64,000 nt of DNA from Amoebophrya sp. A120 (Eukaryota > Sar > Dinophyceae > Syndiniales > Amoebophryaceae), in NCBI GenBank assembly GCA_905178155.1, contig CAJINV010000009.1, positions 3,723,556 to 3,787,555 of the forward strand, in the 5' to 3' direction. How positions within the stretch are numbered: position 1 is the first letter of the stretch; every line of letters starts with the position of its first letter. Under the pieces are notes generated by a model. That model was not told the origin of the DNA and made no database searches. It saw only the letters and a program-made list of their open reading frames with translations. A program made the translations under genes and the position numbers. Below, one piece after another: positions 20,343 through 30,311 of the stretch.

Positions 20343-22682
20343 ATGGGCGCCGTTGTCAGCAGCCGTAAGAAGAACCGGACCCCCGGCGGCGACGCGACTG
20401 CCAAGCCCATCCAGCTGGAAGAGGTGGATTTGGCAAAGGGCGAAGGCTACAGTCCCCAGAAATGCAGTAAGCAGGGTCCAGCAGCAGATGGGAGCAGCTC
20501 CTGCGCAGGTTGGAAAGCATCTGGAGGGCCCGCCTCGTCCGACGAGCAAGCCCAGACGATTGCAGCAAGTGGTTTGTCCTCGGATCTCCAGGCAGCTCCT
20601 CCACCTGCAGCTACAACGAAGATGGGCAGCATGGTGCTAGACACGGAGATTAGCAAGGCACTGAGCAAACAGAATCCGGAACTGTCCACGACAACCTCTA
20701 GTAGTCTCGCCGGGGCAGGTATCCAAGAAAAAAACTGTGTAAGTGTAACTTTGTTTTGCAGACGATGCAAGACACTTACAACTGTCATGCTGGACATGCA
20801 TCAGAGGCGCTTTTCGTGCGTGTTTTCACGCACCAGCTACGCATGACAGGTTTTCTCTGTCATGCAGAGCAAACTTGTCATGCTATTCCTCCAAGAAAGT
20901 TACATCTACACAGTTTCTTTGTTGCATAGCAGGAGCGGGAGGTCCGGAAGACCTCGACGCACGGATCCAGTCCCAGCTTGAAAAGATGAAAACGGCTTCA
21001 GCTGCTGGTGCCTCCTCTTCTATGAGAGTGCACAACTCCCCCTCCCCCTCATTTGCAGGGCATAAACAGCAACACAAGTCCTGGCATAAATGCAGACTTT
21101 GAATGACAAATTCGCGACCGATTCTAGTGCGGTTTTGGCTTCCGGAATTTGTCATGCAAGCAGTGCCAAAGGGAAAAGGATGGAGTTGCTATTTTGCATG
21201 ACAAATGAGGTGGAAGGGGAGTTGTGCGCTGTCATATCTTCATCATCTTCCCGAGGCGGACCAGGGGGTATGCATTGCAAAAGTAATATCGCACGCGTCC
21301 TAAAAATTGCACGTATATGTACGCACCATGACAAATCGCATTCCTAAGCTAAAACAGCATGACAAATTCCATCTGTCATGCTAAGGCACTTTGTAAAAAT
21401 GCCATGCAAATTATACCAGTGCGATGCAGTGCTACTTTTGCATTGCTGTATAGGGGGACCGCACACAACGTCCAACGCAGAGCACGACCCGGAGAAGGCG
21501 ACCCACTTACTAAAAAAGAAGGAGGAAAAGGCGTTTCTCGAGATGCAGAAAAAAGGCGTTGCTGTCGCCGCGGAATCCTACCGAGAGGCTGTGTTGCAGG
21601 GGTTTTTGGAGAAGAGTGAGGCAGGAGCATTTGCGTCTTCTTCGTCTAGCAAAGGAACCGCACCCTCCACCTCTTCGCCGGAAGATATTGCAACCGCTGG
21701 CACAGACGGTGACGGAGCGAAAGGAAAGACAACTGATGCTGCGGCAAGTGCTGGAGATGCAGGAGACCACACAGGGTCTGGGTCCTCCTCCGGGAACATG
21801 AACGAGCAGGGAAAAGATACTCAAACATTGCAAAACCTCCAAACAAGCGGCGTGCCTGCGCTGAAAGACCGAGAACAAGTAGATGCTCGTCTTCACAAAA
21901 CCACTAGCACGAGATCAAAGCTGCTCTTCTGCTGGCACTTTGCGCACCTGCCCGACTTTGTTCCGCCGGAGAAGCTTCTCCCCTTGCTGCAAGCCTTGGA
22001 CGCTGCTGAGGCGAAGCTGGAGCACCACTGGCGGGTTGAAAAGGAGTTCAAAAAGAGCCAGCCCGAGACGGAGAAAAAACGGTTGAAACAGGAAGAGGAA
22101 GAGGAGCGGAACAGATTGAAGTTCTGGACTTTGTCGGACCTGGCAAAAACCAGACCGGACGGGCTGGAGGTCGTGGAACAAACAGTGAGCAGCAGCCTCA
22201 GCAAGATGAACAGTAGCACAACAACCTCAACCGCCGTAAGAACAGGCAACACGACGACGGCCCATACCAACTGGAAGGAAAAGTTCGAAAATTGGCACTT
22301 TGCCCTGCACCAAACGGTTTTCAAATTTACCGGCGCGGCGAAGTTGCTGGAGCTGAAAAACAACAAAGCAAAAACGGCTGAGAACAATCCACAGCATAGT
22401 ACTACGAGAACCGCCGGCGAACAAGAGGATCCGGAAGTAGATGTAAACATGTTTCGCCTGCTGCAGACGCTCTACTTGGACACCTGCGGCCGCGACATCA
22501 CCCTGAAAGCAGCGAAGAACCGGTGCCATCCGAGGTTCGGGTTTAACTTCTACTCGAAGGAAGAAATTCGGGAGGAGCTCGGAGAGTACCTGCTGGCGTG
22601 TTTCCTGCACGAGTCCAATTTTCTGGTCAAGGAGGAATTTTTCGCAAAAGCCGGGGAACTAATTCGCGAAAGTGTGGTGTAG
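20343..22682 (+). CDS. unknown protein with N-myristoylation motif, 3 introners
   Basis: Start ATG 20343, stop TAG 22680-22682; 571 residues after removal of three introners. I do not recognise the family. It opens MGAVVSS, fitting the MGxxxS N-myristoylation signal, followed by basic residues (RKK), so membrane anchoring of a soluble protein is plausible. Residues 20-200 are low-complexity (Ala, Ser, Gly, Gln). The C-terminal 230 residues look globular and helical: a WHFAHLPDFVPPEKLLPLLQALD block, a second WHFALHQTVFKF block, and a tail with LQTLYLDTCGRD and KEEIREELGEYLLACFL. The two WHFA blocks hint at an internal repeat. It has the lowest introner density of the longer genes. Confidence 0.82.
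20720..20928 (+). mobile_element. introner, family J
   Basis: 209 bp, TSD GCAGG on both sides. The TIR is TATCCAAGAAAAAAACTGTG. Removal joins SLAGA to GAGGP. Confidence 0.94.
21021..21236 (+). mobile_element. introner, family E
   Basis: 216 bp, TSD TCTTC on both sides. Removal joins GASSS to SSSRG. Confidence 0.94.
21269..21452 (+). mobile_element. introner, family C
   Basis: 184 bp, TSD GGGGG on both sides. Right terminus GTATA. Removal joins RGGPG to GPHTT. Confidence 0.92.
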
Positions 22683-24013
22683 TGAGGAAATCGATGAGCA
22701 ATGGGTAGCATCTGAGTAATTATGTTGGAGCGGATGAACAGTAATTACGATTCGACTGCGAGTTGTTCCGACTGAAGTTGCGGTTTGTCCTGCTGCTTCT
22801 TGTTAAGACAAGCGGTTTCGTCAGATTTGGGGCATCAATGTCCGGACTTACTGGGATTGAGATGTTGACAGAAAATGAATCTTACTCTCGTAACTGCCAT
22901 GTTCTGTTGCCCAACCACGCAAATCACTGTGAACTGGTACTAGTCAACAAACGAAAGGAGAATTAAGAGCGACAAGCGCAGCATAATTCCATCTGGTGTG
23001 ATTGATACGATTCATCACCAGGACAGTGCAATGATTCGGGCGCCAACCAGCGTTCATCTAGTTCACGCATTTCTGTCTGCCTGTTCATAGTGTTGATGAT
23101 GCATGTTCTCGGAAGCGGATCAATAACTTACATCAAAAATACGAATCTTGTAGAAGTTGAAGTTCACATTTTTCACCTTGTTACGTCTTCAAGGTTCATG
23201 TAGATCAAGTTTTCTGAAGTCTCGGTTAAAAGAACAAGAGTTTGGGTTTCACGAGCACTACCAGGAGATAATCGATCCGACTAGAAGAAAGAGATGATCA
23301 GAAGAAGTAGCAAACTGATCGAGATGGTTTTTGATCCAATCACGTCGTGCACCACCACCAGAACGAGCCATCATAATTCTTGCGAAGATCCTGTCATCAT
23401 CTTCATGAGTCGGTTGTCCGGGAAACAAGTCAAAGTAACAAATGCATGCGGAGAATGATAACAAGAGTGAAGAGGACTGAGTATTTTTAGGCATTGCAAC
23501 CTGGCCGGCGCAAAAGGTGGTCCGCCAATTTTTCTTTACCGCAAGAAGGGCTGTTTCCCCATTGGCATTGCTCACCACGACTAGTCTCACTTTACAGCAG
23601 CAAAGGCCCAGCTCGGTTGTATCTCATCTGCTCTACTGTCTCTATCTATCTGCTCCGTTGTCTGTAACGATTTAGTAGTCGTATGTTGTGAGGTCACCGA
23701 ACTACAAAGGTTCGAAAAAAAATAGTTGCCTTGCTCTTCATCTTGTTATGATCTCAATGATGTACGTGAGAAACTACAAGATCTATTGCGTGTAAAAAGA
23801 CTACTACTTTACGAAGGTGGTACTGTGTCGCGGTTGTGCAAGGTCGTAACACAACTACCGCTACAACCAGTAGAAACTGAAGCTGCAATACAACATTCCT
23901 TGGATCGCAGAAGTCGCTCTCTCTACTAGTAGTCCGGTACAACTAAAAATATTTTTCAACACGTACCTGCCCCCACTGCACAATTTGAATCTCCAAATTA
24001 TTTCTGCACAAGG
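22683..24013. other. intergenic, nothing recognised
   Basis: 1.3 kb without introners, RNA genes or supportable ORFs. Confidence 0.6.
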
Positions 24014-27000
24014 ATGGACCACCAGCAGCACCGCATGAACTACAAAGATGCACACTCCCTGCAGGGAGGAAGAGCCGACCCGTTGCTCTCTGGTGGCGAT
24101 GTTGGTGACCCTAGCTCTTGTGCTGCCCGAGGTGGACCAGGTACTAGTAGCCGCGAGTCGTCGACGTCGTGGTCCCACTCCTGCGCAGCAGCTTCACCAA
24201 CTACAACAACGACTTCCACAGAGAACCACAAGATCACCAGCTGCAACGAAAGAGGAGGACAAGAGGAGCAGGTCGTGATATATCACGATCACGTACTAGT
24301 AGACCTAGAAGCAGGCCGAGGGCGAGGAGGACGAGCTCCTGCGAGTGGTTGTCGCTACGAACAGGATGTTGAAGCACGGGAACCAATATTGAATCCATTG
24401 TCTTCAATTAGAAAAAGTATAATTTCCGACGAGGACGAGGAGCAGGACTACGATCACAAAAAGAAAGAAAAACAAGAACCGCGGTTCAGCTGCTGCAAGT
24501 TTCTGAAAATCCTGGGCCCAGGTCTGATGGTTTGCCTCGCCGACATATGCAAGAAAAAACACCGGTTCCCATCGATTTTTTGCATGGGAAACACTGGATT
24601 TTGTGCATGGTCTGCATGACAAATTGGATGGGGATCATGGGTCTTTTTTTTGTGGATACGACACCGACGGCCCGTGCTTGGTCACCGCCGGGGCGAGTGG
24701 ATCTTTGTATGGGTACTATGCATTGCAGAAGTATCGTTCTAGGATAAATTGCATCACGAAATTTTTCAAAAGGAAAAATAGAATTTGTGATGCCGATTCA
24801 CCTAAAAAGGGGTATTCGCCATGCCTGATAGCAATTAGTACGAGTGCGATGCTTATTTTGCATGGGATAGGTACTCCATGGTGGCCATTCAACTCCTTCT
24901 CATTCCCATCCTCTTCGCCGCCCAAGAGCTGACCGTGCGGCTGGCGCTGCTGACCAATCAGGGACTGACGGAGCTGATTCGCGTATCCTGAGGAAAAACG
25001 TCCCCACCCCAGAGTTGTCATGCAGATTTGCAATGACAGAACCATTTGCGATGCGCGTCCCCATGATAGGCAATTCCAATCGTGTTTTGGAATTTGTATT
25101 GCTGCAAACAGGTGGTTAACTAAGTAGATGGATTTGTAATGCGGGTGTCCTTGCCAACCTGTACCACGACACTACGGCCTGCAACTTGTCATGCGTGACT
25201 ACCTAAGTTGCTGGATTTGTGTTGCGAGATGTCGCCCATCTTGACTCTGGAGTGGGGACATTTTTATATAGGATATCGTGTGGAATTTGGGAAGATGTGG
25301 GCGTGGATCGCCTGTATCGTGCTGGTCATTACCTGCGTTGCGGCCATCATTTCCGAGCTCGCCTGCATTGCGCAGATCGGAGAGCTCTTCGGGATGCCTA
25401 TGTGGTCTTCGTCGTTGCTAGTGGTGTTCCTCCTAGTTCTATCCACAGCAAATGTCCCGTACACGACGTACAAATGCGGTCTCTGCATGACAAAACGTGG
25501 CTTCGATCCTAGTTTAGCATGACAAGTTTTACGCTCCAAATTGGTGAAATTTGTGATGCATGTTGTGCAAACATGTACGGGAAATTTGTATTGCATAAGT
25601 TCTGATCGTCGTCACCGGGACCTTCCGCACCATGGAACTCATCGGGGTGGCGATGGGCAGCACGCAGGTGCTGTATCCCATGTAAAAATAACGATCCTAT
25701 CCCATACTTGTCATGCAAATGCGAAATGACAGGAACATTTGTAATGCGCAGCTCCATGAGGGGCGTTTCCAGTTGTGTTTTGGAATTTGTAACGCTGTAA
25801 ACAGGATGAGAGAATGGCTTTCTCATGCGGCTTGCCTTGCCAACCAGCACTACACTGGACATGGTAGTTTGTCATGCACAGCTCCCAAAACTTGGCGATT
25901 TGTGTTGCTAGATTCCCAACTTGACTCTAATGGGGTGGGGACGTAGTTTTTACTCAGGATATGCTGTTTCTGGTCGTCATGTTCCTGGTGAAACCGGATT
26001 GGTCCATATGAGAGTGCACAAGAAGAACTACCCCCCCCTTATTTGTATGGCAAGAGCAGCATTACAACCACCAGCACACGTAGGACCTGCGCATGACAAG
26101 TTCACGCGCGTAAAAATTCTGTTTGGGCTTGTTCCATCATCTGTCATGCAAACAGTGCCACAGGGTACAACTAGCACTTGGATTTGGGATTTTGCATTAC
26201 AAACGAAGGGGGTGGAGTAGTTGTGCAATCTCATAGTCCGAAGTCGCGCGCGGCTTGGTAGAGACGCACTTCGAGGATGCCGGCTGGGTCAAGCTGTTAG
26301 CCGCCAACATCGGCGCCGTGATTATGCCGTGGATGCTGTTCTACCAGCAATCGGCCTGTTATGCTGAGAGTATAAACACTCCCACTCAACGTCCTCCTTC
26401 TCCTCAGTTCAATAGCACAAGCAGCATCACAAACACCAGCATTCGCGGTGTCTGTGCATGACAAGTTGAAGTTCTTGATGGTGCACCAAATGAAGTAGTA
26501 TTGTTTGGGCTTCATCAGGTTCAGGCATTTGTCATGCAAACAAGGCCACATGTGCAGCAAGTGGATTTTCTTTTCAGATTTTGTTATACAAACGGGGGAG
26601 GACGAATTGGGGGTGTTGTTGTGAAGCCTGATACGTGTTGCGAACGGAAGATGACGCAAAGCGACATGCTCTACGCCCGGCTGGACACGGTTTATGAATG
26701 GCAAAAGTATCGTGCTCGTAGTAATTGCAGTTATGCATGACAAATCTCTTTCTCAAAGTAAATTAGCATTACAAATTGAATTTGTAATGCTGGGCTAATT
26801 TGTAATGCAATTTATACTACTAGTACGATACTTTTGCAATGCATACGGTTGTCGGCGCGACCATTGCGCAGGCCGTGATGATATCTATGGTGATTGCCAT
26901 GGGCGCGACCCTGTTCAAGCAAAAGCCGCAGGAGCTGCAGGACGTTCCGCAGATGGTCAACGCATTAGCAGTATTCATTGCAAAAGAAGTATCGTACTAG

Positions 27001-28640
27001 AACTAGTGCAGTAACTAGCTAGTTACATGACCTATTTCTTCGAATACAAAAAACAATATGTAATGCTGAGCTACTAGCCACCACCTTCTACTTCTAGGAT
27101 GAAAGAGATCTCTTGTACTGGATCCGTTGATGGCCATGGCGCTTTTACTACGAGCGCGGTACAACTTTTGCAGAGGATAAGTGCCTTCCATGGGGCTCGT
27201 GTGGGCCAAGGTGCTGGTGGCGCTTGGGGCGACGGGAGCCAGTTTGGTCGCGGCCTTGGTTGTTGCGGTGACGCTATCGAGTGCAAAAGCCAATCTGGAT
27301 CTGGAAAAATATGAAGAAAACTGTATTGCCATGCCATGCCATGGCACTACAAACCAAGCAATTACAGGCATGATGCCTGTAGAAGCTTCTGTACTGCATG
27401 ACTATGTATACTGGTGAGCAAATGAAGCATGACCTTCTCTGGTGCTGGAGAAACGCAGTTTCTAAAAATGCGCGCTGCGTGTGCGCATTAGGAGAAGTCG
27501 CAAAGTGGATTTGCCACGCTGGGCTGCGAGAGGACGAGGAGGCTCCTCAAGCAACTCAATTTCAATTATCCATATCCAGCATCACAAGTTTTTTCCAGGA
27601 GACCCAGACGTATTTGCAAAAATTCATAAACGCCCGCCTGGAGTATTTGCGAGCTGCTCGGGAAGGAGCGGTCGCATGACCGCCCCTACGGCGAATCGAT
27701 GTACTTCTACATCGCCTTATCCAGGAGAAAACATCCATCCCCATCCAATTTGTCATGCAAAACACGCATCAAGTCCTGTGTTAGTGTTTGTCATGCAAAA
27801 AAATAGATGAGGATGGACGATGGATTCTTTCCTCTGGATACGCTTTCGCAGCAGTCCTGGTCGCGGCCTTTGTGATTACGGTTGCGCTATGCATTGCAAA
27901 AGTAGCGTACTCGTATAAATGCATTACAAATTATTTCCTCAGCATGAGACAAAAAATTTGTATATGCAGATTTGCCTTGGAAACAAGGTTTGTAATGCAA
28001 GACTTGCATTTGTACGAGTACGATACTTTTGCACAGGATAGGCGCCCGGCGTTGGCAACACCGCCTGGCTGCTGATTCAAGTGGAAGTTCTCAACGCGTT
28101 GCTCATGCCGGTCGTCTAGGCTGTGTAAATAGTATCGTACTCGTACCTCTAACTGCGTTTGCGCATGACAAATCTTTTTATCAAGGCAAATCCGCATTAC
28201 AGATTCAATTTGTAATGCTAAGCGAATTTGTAATGCAATTCATACTAGTACGATACTTTTGCAATGCATATCGTCGTGGGCTTTCTCTTCTTCCTGGCGA
28301 TAAAGAAAAACGTGCTGCCAGACCGCTACCGCCTATGAATGTGCACAACTCCCCCTCCCCCTCATTTGTCATGCAAAATGCCCAATCCAGGGCGTGCCTC
28401 CACCTAGCACTGTTCGCATGACAAGTTCTGGCAGCCCAAATAGCACTACCATCCTGTGCAAATCTGTCATGCAAAACCTGCATTCTGGCTGGCGCTTGTA
28501 TTGCCGTTCATGCTACACAAACGAGGGGGAGGGGGAGTTGTGCACTGTCATACCGCCTGAAGGGCTTCTACTGCGTTCTTCTGGCCGTCGTTTTCGGCCT
28601 CTGCAGTGTCCTGTGCGTCGCCGCGCCGTTCCTGCAATAG
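24014..28640 (+). CDS. NRAMP-family divalent metal transporter, 14 introners
   Basis: Start ATG 24014, stop TAG 28638-28640; 561 residues once 14 introners are removed. Residues 1-160 form a hydrophilic, probably cytosolic N-terminal tail. The NRAMP core follows: TM1 with GPGLMVCLADTDGPCLVTAGASG (D177 and D179 at the place of the usual DPGN), FAAQELTVRLALLTNQGLTELIR, TM segments WIACIVLVITCVAAIISELACIAQIGELFG and LLVVFLLVLIVVTGTFRTMELIGVAMG, then TM6 LLAANIGAVIMPWMLFYQQSAC (344-361), which keeps the substrate-side Met (M350) but has Trp in place of the usual His. Later segments include VTPAWSICELLGKE and LLIQVEVLNALLMPVVVGFLFFLAI. It is likely a proton-coupled or uniport carrier of Mn, Fe or Mg at the plasma or vacuolar membrane; the altered TM1 motif makes substrate uncertain. 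Introner density is about 8 per kb of coding sequence, the highest here. Confidence 0.92.
24546..24658 (+). mobile_element. introner, family F
   Basis: 113 bp, TSD CGACA on both sides. It splits the TM1 metal-binding motif: removal joins VCLAD to TDGPC. Confidence 0.94.
24717..24869 (+). mobile_element. introner, family C
   Basis: 153 bp, TSD GGTAC on both sides. Removal joins GSLYG to YSMVA. Confidence 0.95.
24984..25275 (+). mobile_element. introner, family D
   Basis: 292 bp, TSD TCGCG/TCGTG (one mismatch). Removal joins LTELI to RVEFG. Confidence 0.93.
25440..25597 (+). mobile_element. introner, family G
   Basis: 158 bp, TSD AGTTC on both sides. Orientation is opposite to the copy at 3619. 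Removal joins VFLLV to LIVVT. Confidence 0.94.
25674..25961 (+). mobile_element. introner, family D
   Basis: 288 bp, TSD TGCTG on both sides. The left TIR is partly diverged. Removal joins GSTQV to LFLVV. Confidence 0.93.
26007..26235 (+). mobile_element. introner, family E
   Basis: 229 bp, TSD GTCCA/GTCCG (one mismatch). Removal joins VKPDW to SEVAR. Confidence 0.93.
26360..26633 (+). mobile_element. introner, family P (E-like, diverged)
   Basis: 274 bp, TSD CCTGT/CGTGT (one mismatch). Ends are TATGCTGAGAG and AGCCTGATA, with CTCC/GGGGGAGG tracts recalling family E. Removal joins YQQSA to CCERK just after TM6. Confidence 0.87.
26693..26845 (+). mobile_element. introner, family C
   Basis: 153 bp, TSD CGGTT on both sides. 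Removal joins ARLDT to VVGAT. Confidence 0.95.
26972..27179 (+). mobile_element. introner, family C (diverged)
   Basis: 208 bp. The TSD is eroded (AGCAG/AGTGC) and the interior is expanded. Removal joins VNALA to ASMGL in frame. Confidence 0.82.
27275..27628 (+). mobile_element. introner, family A (long, diverged)
   Basis: 354 bp, TSD GACGC/AACGC (one mismatch). The core TCTGGATCTGG and CCAGGAGACCCAGA are both mutated. Removal joins VVAVT to PAWSI, matching the NRAMP TPAW segment. Confidence 0.9.
27718..27840 (+). mobile_element. introner, family F
   Basis: 123 bp, TSD CGCCT/CGCTT (one mismatch). Removal joins YFYIA to FAAVL. Confidence 0.92.
27888..28040 (+). mobile_element. introner, family C
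   Basis: 153 bp, TSD TGCGC/GGCGC (one mismatch). Removal joins VITVA to PGVGN. Confidence 0.93.
28117..28270 (+). mobile_element. introner, family C
   Basis: 154 bp, TSD TCGTC on both sides. The left end is TAGGCTGTG, a mutated TIR. Removal joins LMPVV to VGFLF. Confidence 0.92.
28334..28552 (+). mobile_element. introner, family E
   Basis: 219 bp, TSD CCGCC on both sides. Removal joins PDRYR to LKGFY, giving the last membrane segment and the stop. Confidence 0.94.
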
Positions 28641-30311
28641 GAAGAGAAACTGAAACTGAAACATTAGAGGGAATATAGCACCGAAGACTGTTCGGGTTCT
28701 GCGGCCAGGAGTGTCGGAGTCGACGATGCAAAGGCCGGACTACAGCTGCAAGGCCGGACTACAGCTGCAGAGCAGGAAGAGCTTCCCCGACTAGAGTAGG
28801 GCAGTTGTACCGGAATGATGCGGCCACGCGGTCGCGGCTGCTGCTCGGAGTTCGGCCCATTTGCTGGACACGACACAATGGACGGAAGTAGTGGCTCTAA
28901 TTAATTTTAGCAGAAGCTCTACTAGTGCGTCATCATTTATTCATTGCGATGGCGTGCAGCGGGCAGAAAGATGTTGAACAAAAGTGGTTTACAAGTAGCA
29001 TTTGCAGTATTTCTTGAGATGATCATCAGTAGCATTTTATACAGTTCGAGTAGTACTTCTACTACGGAATTCCCTGCTGCGTGGTGTCGTGGCTGGCTTT
29101 ATAATTGGCGCCAGTACTCCGGTGTCAGAAGTACTTCATAATTCGAGTGGTTTGTTCCGCCCGTTGTCCTAGGCATTATTCTGGCCATTTTCATGTTACC
29201 CACCTTGTCACAATATTAGTAGTAGATGAAGGCTCTCATCTTTCATAGCAGACAAACCAACATGTGGTCTCATCAACATGCTGGTAAAACTGTCACTAGA
29301 TGTAAGCCTAGCAGCCCCCTTGAAGATCCGCGAGCAGCTAGGGTTTCCGTCAATCAGTGAAAGTTGGATAGACTCACTAGGTATTTACTTATGTATAGTA
29401 AGTGAAAATGATCCGTACATATACGTATTCGCTCCTGATGGTTCTTTTCGTCTCTGCAGAAGAGGCAGAAAAAAAAAGCTCAAAACCGCTGAAAAACATT
29501 AACGTTGAAGAAAGTGAAAGTACTACTACTAGCTAGGGGACAAGAATTTCTTGTAAAACTGATGAAAGAATTTGTGAAATTCTTTCAGTTTTACTCCTGT
29601 CCTTGGAATGGATCGAGCAAGAGGACAGTGCAGCTCGCCCACTTGATGATGGCTGCAACTTTAGTTCTGTCGTTCCACAAGCACCATCATGTCAGGATCT
29701 TGATGTTAACCGAACGTCGGTACAATCGCCACGGCGTCAACAACTAGCTACACGCTCTACTTCCTAGGCCTGACGACAATCGATCTCTCTGAAGAATTGC
29801 TTTGATCACAATTGCTGCGAAGAGAAACAGAAAGCATAGCGAGTTCAGCCCGTGCCCAATAAATCATAAGAAGCTCCAGATGTTGAAAGAGAAGCTGCCG
29901 AGAGATTAAGTATGTTGATCGAGGCCGTTCCCATTGATCATGTACAGGATCAGAATGTAAATGTTGAAATCGTGTATTCAGGAAGATCAGAATGTAAATG
30001 AAATTTCCGTTCTTTTTTCGGACGCTCTGGAGGAGGCTCTTTTACTTCCCGATAATATGTTTCAACATTTAATACCACCGTATCTGTTACAGGCGACGAC
30101 CGAATATCTTACGTGATTGGTTGCGACGTTCTTGCAAGTCCATTTTACAAGTTCGTCGTCGATGTCGAAGTAATATTCTTTTCCACGACACGGACGGCAG
30201 TATTGATGGCACTAGTAGCAACAGGTCGTGTGCTTCGTCTCCTGTACTACACTATTTTCTTTCAACTACAGCATCAGTAAGGCATAAAGATAAACAACTT
30301 CACGTTTCATC
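28641..30311. other. intergenic, no gene recognised
   Basis: 1.7 kb with no introner. It holds the 19-bp tandem duplication at 28731 and otherwise unremarkable AT-rich sequence with scattered CTAGTA-type short runs. Confidence 0.6.
28731..28768. repeat. 19-bp perfect tandem duplication
   Basis: AAGGCCGGACTACAGCTGC occurs twice head to tail, 91 bp after the NRAMP stop codon. Confidence 0.85.
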
